From: Bacteroidales bacterium UBA1208
GTDB taxonomy: Bacteria > Bacteroidota > Bacteroidia > Bacteroidales > P3
Direction of reading: 5' to 3'
NCBI GenBank assembly: GCA_002309955.1
Contig: DBXQ01000126.1
Coordinates: 3,155 to 36,353 of the forward strand
Length of the DNA stretch: 33,199 nt
The stretch's first letter is position 1. Each line of letters opens with the position of its first letter. The notes beneath the pieces are model-generated. The model was not told the DNA's origin and did no database searches. It saw only the letters and a list, made by a program, of their open reading frames with translations. A program made the position numbers and the translations under genes. Positions 1-8,100 of the stretch are shown one piece after another.

Positions 1-30
1 CTAATGACCGATTTGGGTTTAATCCCGAAC
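1..30. repeat. Partial copy of a dispersed short repeat downstream of priA
   Basis: The first 17 bases read CTAATGACCGATTTGGG. The same string, with one change (CTAATGGCCGATTTGGG), occurs on the minus strand near 23272-23288, and the similarity continues weakly for about eight more bases. Both copies lie outside recognised genes. This one begins at the window edge, so its full length is unknown. In the shared frame both copies read PN(D/G)RFG. A 16/17 match is not beyond chance in a window this size, so the call rests partly on both copies being intergenic. Confidence 0.4.
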
Positions 31-32
31 GA

Positions 33-2534
33 CTATTGCGGGTCGACATCGAAATGGATTTGGAGAGAGGAGAGCTGTTTGTCGGTTTTCAGTTTGTCGC
101 CTATGTCGAGAATGATTTTCTTGGCTTGGGAGATGGCTTCGGTGCGTTCGAAACGCAGCATGATATTTTTGATATACAGCCCCCTGACACGTACTACACT
201 GGGGTACTCTGGACCCACGACACGGGTGTTGAAGACAGTTCGCAAGGAGGTGGCATAGCGGTCGGCAGCATCGTTCAGGGTGTCGCTGTCGCGGTGTTTC
301 ATGGTGATGACTATCAGACGGTAGAACGGGGGATAGCGGAACACACGGCGGTCGGTCACCTGGCTTTCGTACATGGAGGTGTAGTCGTTGTCGATGACAT
401 TGCGGATGGCCTGATGATAAGGGTTGAAGGTCTGGATAATCACCTTGCCCCGATGGCCGTGACGACCTGCCCGGCCACTCACTTGGGTCATCTGTTGGAA
501 AGCCCGCTCGTAGGCACGGAAGTCGGGATAGTACAAGAGGTTGTCGGCACTGACAATGCCAACTACACTCACATGGTCGAAATCCAGTCCTTTGGTGACC
601 ATCTGCGTTCCCACCAGGATGTCGATGCGACGGTCCTGAAAGTCGTTGATGATTTCGAGATAGCGGTTTTTCTGTATCGTGCTGTCGAGGTCCATGCGCG
701 CCACTGTTGCCTTGGGGAAGATGATGCCAAGGTCGTCCTCGATGCGTTCGGTGCCGAAGCCTTTCATGGTGAGGTGATGGCCATGGCAGGCAGGACATTC
801 GGTGGGCAAAGGGATGGAGTAGCCGCAATAGTGGCAGCGTAGGCTGTTGGTGGCCTTGTGGTAGACCAGCGACACGTCGCAATGCTGGCATTTGGGTATC
901 CAGTGGCAGTCGTCGCATTCGATGCGCAGGGAGAAGCCCCTGCGGTTCTGGAAGAGGATTACCTGCTCGTGGTCGTCGAGAGCCTGCTGGATGTTTTGCA
1001 ACAGGAACTGGGAGAAATGGGTGGTGCCTGAGCTGCCCGGCACACCTTGCTCGCGACGGTTGCGACGCGACTCTTCTTTCATGTCGGCACAAAGCACTTC
1101 GGGCATCAGCAGTCCGCCGAAACGGTGTTTCATCTCGCAGAAGCCGTATTTGCCTTGTCGGGCGTTGAAGTAGCTCTCGATGGAGGGAGTGGCGGAGCCC
1201 AGCACCGTGCGGGCATTCCAGAGACGGGCCAGAAAGATGGCGGCATCGCGCCCGTTGTAGCGGGGTGATGGGTCGTACTGCTTGTAGCTGTTGTCGTGTT
1301 CCTCGTCGACGATGACTAATCCTAACCGCCGGAAGGGGAGGAAGAGAGCACTGCGTGCGCCCAGCAACACCTGATATTGCTGGCCGGGGTCGTCGGTCAT
1401 GGTGCGATTCCATACCTCGGCCCGCTGTGAAGCGCTGAAACGGGAATGGTATACCCCCACGAGGTCGCCGAAATAGCGTCGCAGACGATTGATTATCTGT
1501 GCCGTCAAGGCAATCTCGGGCAAAAGGAAGAGCACCTGTTTGCCCTGCTTGATCACATCGTCGATAAGTTTGATGTAGACTTCGGTCTTGCCCGAAGAGG
1601 TGACACCGTGCAACAAGGCCACAGGCTGAGGGCAGGTAGTGAGATAGTCGAAGGCAGCTTGTTGCTCGTCGTTCAGTTGGATGTCGGCGGCATTGGACGT
1701 GTTTTCGCCTTGCTCTAAACGCGACTCGACACGGTTTTCCTCAAGCAGCACCCCGTGTTTGACAAGGGTTTTGAAAGCCGACTCCGACACCACAGTGCCG
1801 TCGGTGGTGGAGAGGAGCGCACGCCGGGACACGGGAAGCGAGCCGAACTGGCTCATCTGCATGAATTTCAAAAGTACATCGACCTGTTTCTGTGTGTTCT
1901 TCTTTTGTTCGAGGATGTCGAAAAGTTTCTTCGTTTGGGCAGATTCCTTGTACTCGGGAGCCAGGCAGACATAGGTTGATGTCCGCGGGACAAAACGTTG
2001 GCGAAGTTCTTCGTCCATGATGATGATTTCGCGCTCAATCATCGTGTTGAGCAAAGGCATCATCTTGCGAAGACCGATGGCCCGGCTGATGTCGTCGACG
2101 GTCATGACGCGGTGCGCTGTGAGCAGTTGCACTACACGCATCTCGTTGCCGGTGAGGTTGGAGAGTTCGCCGGTGAAATCGGGATGGATGGAGACCGACG
2201 ATTCGCTGGCCAAACGGAAAGCAGAGGGGAGGGCTATGGCCATCACATCGCCCACATAGCACATGTAATAGTCGGCCATCCACTCCCAGAAGCGCAGTTG
2301 GGTTTCCTCTACAATAGGTTCGACGTCGAGGATGGAGAGCACATACTTCACCATATAGCGTGGAACCTCTTGATGCACACGGCGGACAAGTGCCGAATAG
2401 AGCCGCTTGGCACCGAACTGCACTACCACACGCTGTCCTACCCGGATAGCATCATTGTACTCTTGCGGCACCCGGTAAGTATAGGTGTCGTGGATGTGGA
2501 GCGGTAATATGACGTCGACGAAAAAAGTTTCCAT
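33..2534 (-). CDS. priA: Primosomal protein N' (replication restart helicase PriA)
   Basis: PriA is a 3'-to-5' superfamily 2 DNA helicase that recognises stalled forks and reloads the replicative helicase. The 833-residue product has the N-terminal DNA-binding region (METFFVDVILPL onward), Walker A GVTSSGKT at 310-317, the DEEH box at 410-413 and GSATPS at 446-451. The eight-cysteine zinc module is complete: Cys 540, 543, 549, 552, 567, 570, 580 and 583. Length is slightly above the usual 730-830. The start matches the family's N terminus, and a -7 box lies only ten bases upstream, so the transcript leader is very short. The gene stands alone, divergent from the GT4 gene. Long opposite-strand frames over it are shadows. 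Confidence 0.97.
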   Translation of the reverse strand: METFFVDVILPLHIHDTYTYRVPQEYNDAIRVGQRVVVQFGAKRLYSALVRRVHQEVPRYMVKYVLSILDVEPIVEETQLRFWEWMADYYMCYVGDVMAIALPSAFRLASESSVSIHPDFTGELSNLTGNEMRVVQLLTAHRVMTVDDISRAIGLRKMMPLLNTMIEREIIIMDEELRQRFVPRTSTYVCLAPEYKESAQTKKLFDILEQKKNTQKQVDVLLKFMQMSQFGSLPVSRRALLSTTDGTVVSESAFKTLVKHGVLLEENRVESRLEQGENTSNAADIQLNDEQQAAFDYLTTCPQPVALLHGVTSSGKTEVYIKLIDDVIKQGKQVLFLLPEIALTAQIINRLRRYFGDLVGVYHSRFSASQRAEVWNRTMTDDPGQQYQVLLGARSALFLPFRRLGLVIVDEEHDNSYKQYDPSPRYNGRDAAIFLARLWNARTVLGSATPSIESYFNARQGKYGFCEMKHRFGGLLMPEVLCADMKEESRRNRREQGVPGSSGTTHFSQFLLQNIQQALDDHEQVILFQNRRGFSLRIECDDCHWIPKCQHCDVSLVYHKATNSLRCHYCGYSIPLPTECPACHGHHLTMKGFGTERIEDDLGIIFPKATVARMDLDSTIQKNRYLEIINDFQDRRIDILVGTQMVTKGLDFDHVSVVGIVSADNLLYYPDFRAYERAFQQMTQVSGRAGRHGHRGKVIIQTFNPYHQAIRNVIDNDYTSMYESQVTDRRVFRYPPFYRLIVITMKHRDSDTLNDAADRYATSLRTVFNTRVVGPEYPSVVRVRGLYIKNIMLRFERTEAISQAKKIILDIGDKLKTDKQLSSLQIHFDVDPQ

Positions 2535-2544
2535 TTTGAGCGTG

Positions 2545-2552
2545 CAAAAGTA
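2545..2552 (-). promoter_or_regulatory. Bacteroidota-type -7 box for priA
   Basis: On the minus strand the bases read TACTTTTG, matching the TAnnTTTG consensus. A convincing TTTG -33 box at 19-21 bases upstream is not visible. With this box the transcript would start within about ten bases of the priA ATG. Confidence 0.55.
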
Positions 2553-2628
2553 CGAAATTTTTCTTTCTTGCGTTACTTTTTCAACTTAAAAAGTAAAAAT
2601 AAAACATGGCAAGCGGTCTTTATACACT

Positions 2629-2682
2629 GCCTCGAAGAGGCCAACTCTCAGTAACCCCGCACAAACGCAGTGCAGTGTGGGG
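2629..2682. repeat. Two hairpins in the priA/GT4 intergenic region
   Basis: The 258-base gap between priA and the GT4 gene has GCCTC-GAA-GAGGC at 2629-2641. It also has CCCCGCAC (2655-2662) facing GTGTGGGG (2675-2682) across a 12-base loop with one G-T pair. The surroundings are unusually GC-rich for intergenic DNA here. Closer to the GT4 start (2763-2792) the sequence becomes AT-rich, with short AATTCTCAATT-like units. No -7 box is clear on the plus strand. Confidence 0.5.
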
Positions 2683-2792
2683 TGGGGCAATGGTCGGGGG
2701 CCGGCGTCATAGAGGGATGCGCTCTCAAACTTATAGATTACCTAACGGATAGTTGACAAAAGCATTCTCAATCCTTAATTCTCAATTAAAAA

Positions 2793-3980
2793 ATGAGTCG
2801 TATCATCATAGCAGTAACCAACGACCTTGCCACCGACCAGCGTGTGGACCGCACTTGCCGCGCCCTTGCCGAAGAGGGTTGGCGCGTCACCCTTGTGGGG
2901 CGACGGCTGCACGGAAGCCCCGCGTTGGCTCCGCGTCCCTACGGCACACGCCGTATGCGACTGCTTTTCCGTCGCTCGGCACTTTTTTATGCAGAATATA
3001 ATATCCGTCTGTTTTTGTTGATGTTGTTCAGCCGTGCCGACGCTTTCTTTGCCAACGATACTGACACCCTTCTTGCCGCCACCTTGGCTTCGCGTCTGCG
3101 CCACAAAAGCCTCTATTACGATGCGCATGAGCTGTTTCCCGATGTGCCGGAACTGCAAGGCCGTCCCCGTGTGCAGGCTGTGTGGAAGTGGGTGGAACGC
3201 ACTTCTTTGCCACATGTTACCCATGCTTTCACCGTGTGCCAGAGCGTAGCGGACGAGTACCGTCGCCGCTATGGCGTCGACATGACCGTGGTCCGCAATG
3301 TTCCCATCAAAGGGGAGAATATGAATGGCGAATTGAAAAAAAATGAGAAAAATGTAAATACAAACGATAATCTCCAATCTTCAATTTCCAATTTTCGACT
3401 GCTCTACCAGGGTGCAGTAAACATTGGGCGCGGCATCCGCGAGATGGTGGATGTAATGGAGTTGTTGCCCGAGTGCCATTTGGTGGTGGCAGGCGACGGC
3501 GACGTGCTGGAAGAGATGAAACAATATTCCGCCACCCGGCCGTGGCACGACCGGGTTGAATTCCTCGGACGTGTGCAGCCCGACCGACTCCGACCCCTCA
3601 CCGCTCAAGCCGATTTGGGATTATGCCTGCTCGAAGACCTTGGACTGAACTACCGTTATTCGCTGCCCAACCGTATAGCCGACTTTGCCCAAGCCGGAGT
3701 GCCTGTGTTGGCGACCGACTTTCCCGAGATACACCGTGTTATTGAAGAATACGACACAGGAACCCTCTTTGAGCCACTGCCCGCCGACAAGAGTGGCGAC
3801 ACCTACCGGCAATACATCGCCCGGTTGGCAGAGGCTGTCCGCACGGCCCTGCGCTACTGGAGTGAAATGCCGCCAGAAGAGTACCGCCGCCGTTTCACCA
3901 AGGCCGGGGAGGAGCTCAACTGGCAACACGAGAAGTACCAACTCATCAACGTCTTCCGTTCACCGGCCAAGCATCCTTGA
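2793..3980 (+). CDS. GT4-family (GT-B fold) glycosyltransferase
   Basis: The 395-residue product has the two-Rossmann layout of GT-B enzymes. The N-terminal half starts MSRIIIAVTNDLATDQRV and contains HELFPDVPEL at 112-121. The C-terminal half starts near residue 202 (RLLYQGAVN) and contains VVAGDGDVLEEM, FLGRV and a nucleotide-sugar-binding stretch (YSLPNRIADFAQAGVPVLATDFPE). It probably adds a sugar to a surface glycan; donor and acceptor cannot be read from sequence. Between the halves, about residues 173-201 form a polar, Asn/Lys-rich linker encoded by AT-rich DNA unlike the GC-rich flanks (see findings). The gene is isolated from other glycan genes, and its ATG follows an AT-rich leader. 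Confidence 0.85.
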   Translation: MSRIIIAVTNDLATDQRVDRTCRALAEEGWRVTLVGRRLHGSPALAPRPYGTRRMRLLFRRSALFYAEYNIRLFLLMLFSRADAFFANDTDTLLAATLASRLRHKSLYYDAHELFPDVPELQGRPRVQAVWKWVERTSLPHVTHAFTVCQSVADEYRRRYGVDMTVVRNVPIKGENMNGELKKNEKNVNTNDNLQSSISNFRLLYQGAVNIGRGIREMVDVMELLPECHLVVAGDGDVLEEMKQYSATRPWHDRVEFLGRVQPDRLRPLTAQADLGLCLLEDLGLNYRYSLPNRIADFAQAGVPVLATDFPEIHRVIEEYDTGTLFEPLPADKSGDTYRQYIARLAEAVRTALRYWSEMPPEEYRRRFTKAGEELNWQHEKYQLINVFRSPAKHP

Positions 3981-4367
3981 GGGTTTCCAGAAGATCCCTA
4001 TAAAGATGGGTTCTATTAATTCGTTTTCACTGTTTTACTATCGCGTTCCTTCGGGACGCTTTACTATATTGCTGATTGTCACGGCACTGCGCCTGACGGC
4101 TTGTACCGTGTTATTAAAGGTCTCACATCTTCGAGGTGATTTATAAATGATAAAATGACCTGAAAGGGCGAAAGAGAGGATGTTTGTGCCCTTTCAAGAG
4201 GATGGAAAAGACAACACAAATTATCATGAATGAGCCATAAATGGAATCCTGCAGGGTATGGTGGGATGGGGGAGGACATGGGCTGACAGAACAAGGAAAT
4301 GAAAAAATGCTATCGTGTGCAATATTTAACTTAAAAATGCGTTATAGGGGTAACTAAAAAATAAGCT
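3981..4367. other. Gene-free, hairpin-rich intergenic stretch
   Basis: These 387 bases hold no credible gene. Three inverted repeats are visible. One is GCGTTCC-TTCG-GGACGC at 4043-4059, with a one-base bulge and a TTCG loop. CACGG at 4080-4084 pairs with CCGTG at 4106-4110. GAAAGGGC at 4162-4169 pairs with GCCCTTTC at 4188-4195. The first is followed by a T-rich run and could end transcription of the GT4 gene. No TAnnTTTG box is clear before the signal peptidase gene. Confidence 0.5.
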
Positions 4368-5936
4368 ATGGTATACGAAATTCTGTTGATACTTTATTTT
4401 GTGGGCTGCTTGGCCGGCCTATGGTTGGTTCTCAAGAAGGCGGGGGAAAAGCCGTGGAAAGCCCTTATCCCTGTGTACAATATCATTGTATGGATGCGGA
4501 TTTGCGGCAAGGATACAAAGGAAAAGAAATGGAAATGGTATATAGCATTCCTTATCCCGGCCATCAATATTTTCATGTTCCTGTTGTTGGTGGTGGAGAC
4601 AGCGAATGTGTTTCATCGTTATAATTATTTTGAACAGACGTTTGCGGTCATCTTTCCCTGGATTTACCTGCCCTATGTGGGGCTGAACAAATACCAGTAT
4701 TACGACCCACATCAAGAGGAGCCCCATCAGGTTTCGCAAGCTCGGGACTGGTTGGACGCCATCACCTTTGCCATTGTAGCTGCCGTGATTATACGTTCCA
4801 TGATGTTCGAATTCTATAACATCCCCTCCAGTTCGATGGAGAAATCGCTGATGACAGGCGACTATCTGGTGGTGTCGAAAATGGCCTATGGTCCCCGTTC
4901 GGCCATGACACCGTTGTCGGTACCTTTGATTCACAATGTGCTGCCCCTCACTGACGGGCAGGTGGAATCGTATCTGAAATGGATTAAACTGCCGTATCAC
5001 CGATATAAAGGATTCAAGCATGTGGAACGTTTCGATCCAGTGGTGTTTAACTACCCTGACGGAGACACGATGTGTACGGCATGGAAAAGCAATAGGAGCT
5101 ATCATTCATTAGTCCGTGAGATGGGACGGGAGAATGTATTGAATGCTAAAATGTTGCCAGTGGGGAACCAGATGGTGACAAATCATATACGTGTGAGACC
5201 TGTAGACAAACGGGAGAACTTTATTAAACGTTGTATCGGTCTGCCGGGAGAAGACCTTCAAATCATTGACCAGAAAGTATACATCAACGGCAAGGAGATA
5301 GCCACACCTCCTTACAGTCAGCAGACATACAAAGTAATGTTCAAAGAAGGAATCAATACCCGCAAGGTATTGGACGATATAGGGGTTAGCCATGAGGACT
5401 ATTCGACTGCGTTATCGTATATGATGTATTCGGGTATGCCGTACTACCAGATACCGCTTACGGAAGCTCAGGTCAAGACCCTTGAAGCCCGTCCCGATAT
5501 AATAGAGGTGGTACCCGATATCAACAAAGCGGAAGACGGTGACCTTGAGATATTCCCGCACTCTGAACGGTACAAGTGGAGCACAGACAATTTCGGTCCA
5601 GTGCATATCCCGGCCAAAGGAGAGACGTTGAAACTGACTATAGAGAACTTACCAATCTATACCCGTGTCATTGAGATATACGAAGGCAACACGTTGGAGG
5701 TGAAAGGCGATAAAATATTCATTAACGGGCAGGAGGCCACAGAATACACTTGCAAAATGGACTACTATTGGATGATGGGCGACAACCGCCATAACTCTGT
5801 AGACAGCCGCTACTGGGGATTTGTGCCAGAAGACCATATCTCAGGGAAAGCCACAATGGTATTGTTCTCCTGGGACAAAGACCATGGGAAGCCCAGATGG
5901 AACAGAGTATTCAAGTCGGCAAGGTCGATGGAATAA
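4368..5936 (+). CDS. lepB: Signal peptidase I with N-terminal membrane domain
   Basis: This inner-membrane serine/lysine protease removes signal peptides from exported proteins. The 522-residue protein has about four predicted membrane segments: 3-22, 57-77, 89-106 and 131-150. The stretch GEKPWKALIPVYN (26-38) resembles the DUF5684-like domain found on Bacteroidota signal peptidases. The catalytic Ser is Ser156 in PSSSM, and the general base is Lys287 in IKRCIGLPGE. The GDNRHNSVDSRYWGFV box lies near the C terminus. About 180 residues separate the Lys box from that box, far more than in E. coli LepB. Within this stretch KVYINGKEI is echoed by KIFINGQEA. It appears monocistronic, followed by 169 AT-rich bases. 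Confidence 0.95.
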   Translation: MVYEILLILYFVGCLAGLWLVLKKAGEKPWKALIPVYNIIVWMRICGKDTKEKKWKWYIAFLIPAINIFMFLLLVVETANVFHRYNYFEQTFAVIFPWIYLPYVGLNKYQYYDPHQEEPHQVSQARDWLDAITFAIVAAVIIRSMMFEFYNIPSSSMEKSLMTGDYLVVSKMAYGPRSAMTPLSVPLIHNVLPLTDGQVESYLKWIKLPYHRYKGFKHVERFDPVVFNYPDGDTMCTAWKSNRSYHSLVREMGRENVLNAKMLPVGNQMVTNHIRVRPVDKRENFIKRCIGLPGEDLQIIDQKVYINGKEIATPPYSQQTYKVMFKEGINTRKVLDDIGVSHEDYSTALSYMMYSGMPYYQIPLTEAQVKTLEARPDIIEVVPDINKAEDGDLEIFPHSERYKWSTDNFGPVHIPAKGETLKLTIENLPIYTRVIEIYEGNTLEVKGDKIFINGQEATEYTCKMDYYWMMGDNRHNSVDSRYWGFVPEDHISGKATMVLFSWDKDHGKPRWNRVFKSARSME

Positions 5937-6105
5937 AAAAAAGAAAAAAAATAGAGCCAACACAATAATTTGAAGTTTTTTAAGTTAACAAAGCAAATAA
6001 AGACCTGTAACATCAGCACTAATCTTAAGAGGGGTGATAGCCTGACAGTGTTAGAGTTATAAGCAGTCAAAATAAAAAAACAAAGATTAAAATACATTAA
6101 AAACT

Positions 6106-6561
6106 ATGTACGCAATATTTGATACAGCCAAGGGAATAATGAAGGCAGAACTTTATGAAAAAGAAGTACCAAACACAGTTGCCAACTTTGTAAAACTGGC
6201 AAACTCCCATTTTTATGACGGGCTTCGTTTCCATAGGGTAATACCGGATTTTGTGGTTCAAGGCGGTTGTCCTTATAGCCGCGATCCTCGCGACTACAGA
6301 GTAGGTACCGGTGGCCCGGGATGGACCATCAAATGTGAAACCAATGCAGAGAAACAATACCACGACCGAGGAGTGCTGTCAATGGCTCATGCCGGCAAGG
6401 ACACTGGTGGCAGCCAGTTCTTCATTTGCCACAACCGAATGAACACGGCTCATTTGGACGGTGTGCATACGTGTTTCGGTAAAGTGGTGGAAGGGTTGGA
6501 TGTTCTTGACCAGATTACCGTGGGAGACTTGATCAACAGCATCAAGATTGTTGAAGAATAA
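6106..6561 (+). CDS. Cyclophilin-type peptidyl-prolyl isomerase
   Basis: This 151-residue single-domain cyclophilin catalyses cis-trans isomerisation of X-Pro bonds. The active-site block FHRVIPDFVVQGG is at 42-54, with Arg44 and Gln52, and GGSQFFICH at 101-109. The position of the cyclosporin-contacting Trp of eukaryotic forms is His116, as in many bacterial cyclophilins. There is no signal peptide, so the protein is probably cytoplasmic. It opens the run into the response regulator, whose ATG lies 46 bases after the stop. No clear -7 box is visible in the 169-base leader. Confidence 0.93.
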   Translation: MYAIFDTAKGIMKAELYEKEVPNTVANFVKLANSHFYDGLRFHRVIPDFVVQGGCPYSRDPRDYRVGTGGPGWTIKCETNAEKQYHDRGVLSMAHAGKDTGGSQFFICHNRMNTAHLDGVHTCFGKVVEGLDVLDQITVGDLINSIKIVEE

Positions 6562-6607
6562 CCATCAGAACCACTTGAGATATTAATCAAAAGAACAATT
6601 AAGAATT

Positions 6608-7303
6608 ATGAATTTAGGTATAAAACTGCTTGTTGCAGAAGACGACCCCAATCTGGGAACTATTTTGAAAGCCTATCTCTCGCAGAAAGGATATACAGTT
6701 TTCTTGGCCGTGGATGGACAGGCGGCTCTTGATTCTTACCAGAACGACGATGTCGATGCCTGTATTCTGGACATTATGATGCCTGTGAAAGACGGCTTCA
6801 CTGTGGCCAAAGAGATTCGTCGCGTAGATAAAAGAATCCCTATCATTTTCCTTACCGCCAAGAACTTGGAAGCCGACAAACTGAAAGGATTTGAGATCGG
6901 TGCCGACGACTACGTTACAAAACCTTTCAGCATGGAGGAATTGTTGGCTCGCCTAAACGCTACAATCCGCCGTTCTTTCGACGATGGCAAACCCGACAAG
7001 AACATTTTCCATATTGGCAATTGTGTATTCGATTATGCTCACCAGACTCTCACCTGTGGCGAAAACGTTCAGAAACTGACCATGAAAGAGAGCGAACTGC
7101 TACGCATGTTTGCTATGAATTTCAACCAGTTGGTTGACAGAACAAGTACATTGCAGAAGATATGGAAGGATGACAGCTATTTCGCTGCACGCAGCATGGA
7201 TGTGTACATCACTAAACTGCGCAAATATCTGAAAGTAGACCCGAACGTACAGATTGTCAATGTTCATGGTGTGGGTTTCAGATTGACGGTAAAAAGTGAA
7301 TAA
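6608..7303 (+). CDS. OmpR/PhoB-family response regulator, RprY-like, no adjacent kinase
   Basis: The 231-residue protein has an N-terminal receiver (about 1-122) and a C-terminal winged-helix DNA-binding domain (about 135-229). Receiver residues are complete: the acidic EDD at 11-13, phospho-acceptor Asp55 in DIMMP, Thr83 and Lys105 in TKPF. It resembles Bacteroides RprY. No histidine kinase lies nearby: upstream is cyclophilin, and downstream the MBL-fold gene starts inside its stop codon (TAATG). In Porphyromonas gingivalis, as I recall, RprY is likewise an orphan. The symbol is withheld because orthology needs a tree. Confidence 0.92.
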   Translation: MNLGIKLLVAEDDPNLGTILKAYLSQKGYTVFLAVDGQAALDSYQNDDVDACILDIMMPVKDGFTVAKEIRRVDKRIPIIFLTAKNLEADKLKGFEIGADDYVTKPFSMEELLARLNATIRRSFDDGKPDKNIFHIGNCVFDYAHQTLTCGENVQKLTMKESELLRMFAMNFNQLVDRTSTLQKIWKDDSYFAARSMDVYITKLRKYLKVDPNVQIVNVHGVGFRLTVKSE

Positions 7304-8076
7304 TGAAACTGACTTTTTTAGGAACGGGTACTTCGATGGGAGTGCCCGTTATTGCTTGTAATTGCACTGTGTGCCAATCGACCGATTGGCACGATAAACA
7401 CTTGCGGACATCGGCACTGATAGAGACAGATGCGGGTGAGAATATCCTTGTTGACATAGGGCCGGACTTTAGAGAGCAGATGTTGCGCGAAAAGGTGAAT
7501 CATCTGGAAGGCATTCTTATCACCCATGCCCATCGCGACCATGTAGGCGGGCTTGACGACATACGTTCGTTCAATTATGTACAAAACCGTAAGATGGATT
7601 TGTATTGTAATCGTGAAGCGAGAATAACCATTGAGCGCGACTATCACTATATTTTCGACTACCATCAGTTCCCTGGACTGCCAGAAGCTGAGATTCACGA
7701 ATTGAGTGGAGACGAGAGTTTCGTGGTGGGGAGTGTGACGGTGACACCCGTCAAGGCCATGCACAAAGACCTGCCCGTTCTGGGATACAGAATAGGGGAG
7801 CTGGGATATATCACGGACGCGAACCATATCGACCCGTGCGAACTGGACAAACTGAATGGAGTGAAGGTTTTGGTGATTAACGCACTGAGGAAAAGGAAGC
7901 ACTTTTCGCACTATTGCCTGCCAGAAGCTTTGGAAGTGATAGAACGGGTGAGACCTGAAAGGGCTTACCTAACCCATCTGAGCCACGAGATGGGGCTGTA
8001 TGCAGAGGTATCGAAGGAGTTGCCTGAGCAGGTATGGCTGGCATACGACGGACTGAAAGTGGAAATAAAGGATTGA
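7303..8076 (+). CDS. MBL-fold metallohydrolase, PhnP-like
   Basis: This 257-residue metallo-beta-lactamase-fold enzyme carries the metal motif HAHRDH at 75-80, plus later metal ligands around AMHKDLP and ITDANH. Near the N terminus, CNCTVC supplies Cys19, Cys21 and Cys24, and LTHLSHEMG supplies His225 and His228. This Cys-x-Cys-x2-Cys plus late His pattern matches the structural zinc site of PhnP phosphodiesterases, which open cyclic ribosyl phosphates. No phosphonate genes are present, so the substrate is open; a general phosphodiesterase role is an inference. The ATG overlaps the response regulator's TAA, so the two are translationally coupled. Confidence 0.88.
   Translation: MKLTFLGTGTSMGVPVIACNCTVCQSTDWHDKHLRTSALIETDAGENILVDIGPDFREQMLREKVNHLEGILITHAHRDHVGGLDDIRSFNYVQNRKMDLYCNREARITIERDYHYIFDYHQFPGLPEAEIHELSGDESFVVGSVTVTPVKAMHKDLPVLGYRIGELGYITDANHIDPCELDKLNGVKVLVINALRKRKHFSHYCLPEALEVIERVRPERAYLTHLSHEMGLYAEVSKELPEQVWLAYDGLKVEIKD
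7371..7392. repeat. Perfect 10-bp inverted repeat inside the PhnP-like gene
   Basis: GTGCCAATCG at 7371-7380 and CGATTGGCAC at 7383-7392 are exact inverse copies separated by AC. The element lies over codons 23-30, beside the zinc-binding Cys24 codon and about 70 bases after the start. It could form an mRNA hairpin or serve as a two-fold protein site. Confidence 0.6.
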
Positions 8077-8100
8077 TATACTGACTAAGAAGCACTAATC

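Noticed and set aside
19..1413. 464-residue opposite-phase frame within priA on the minus strand
   Set aside because: Its translation is rich in Arg, Pro, His and Cys with no domain, and it lies wholly within the well-supported priA frame.
3545..3570. TGGCACG within the GT4 gene, and another at 7386 in the PhnP-like gene, as sigma-54 sites
   Set aside because: Neither has TTGC at the required spacing, and both are inside coding sequence.
4079..4294. 71-residue minus-strand frame in the lepB upstream gap
   Set aside because: No domain, signal or promoter is visible, and it crosses the inverted repeats. Composition suggests repeat DNA.
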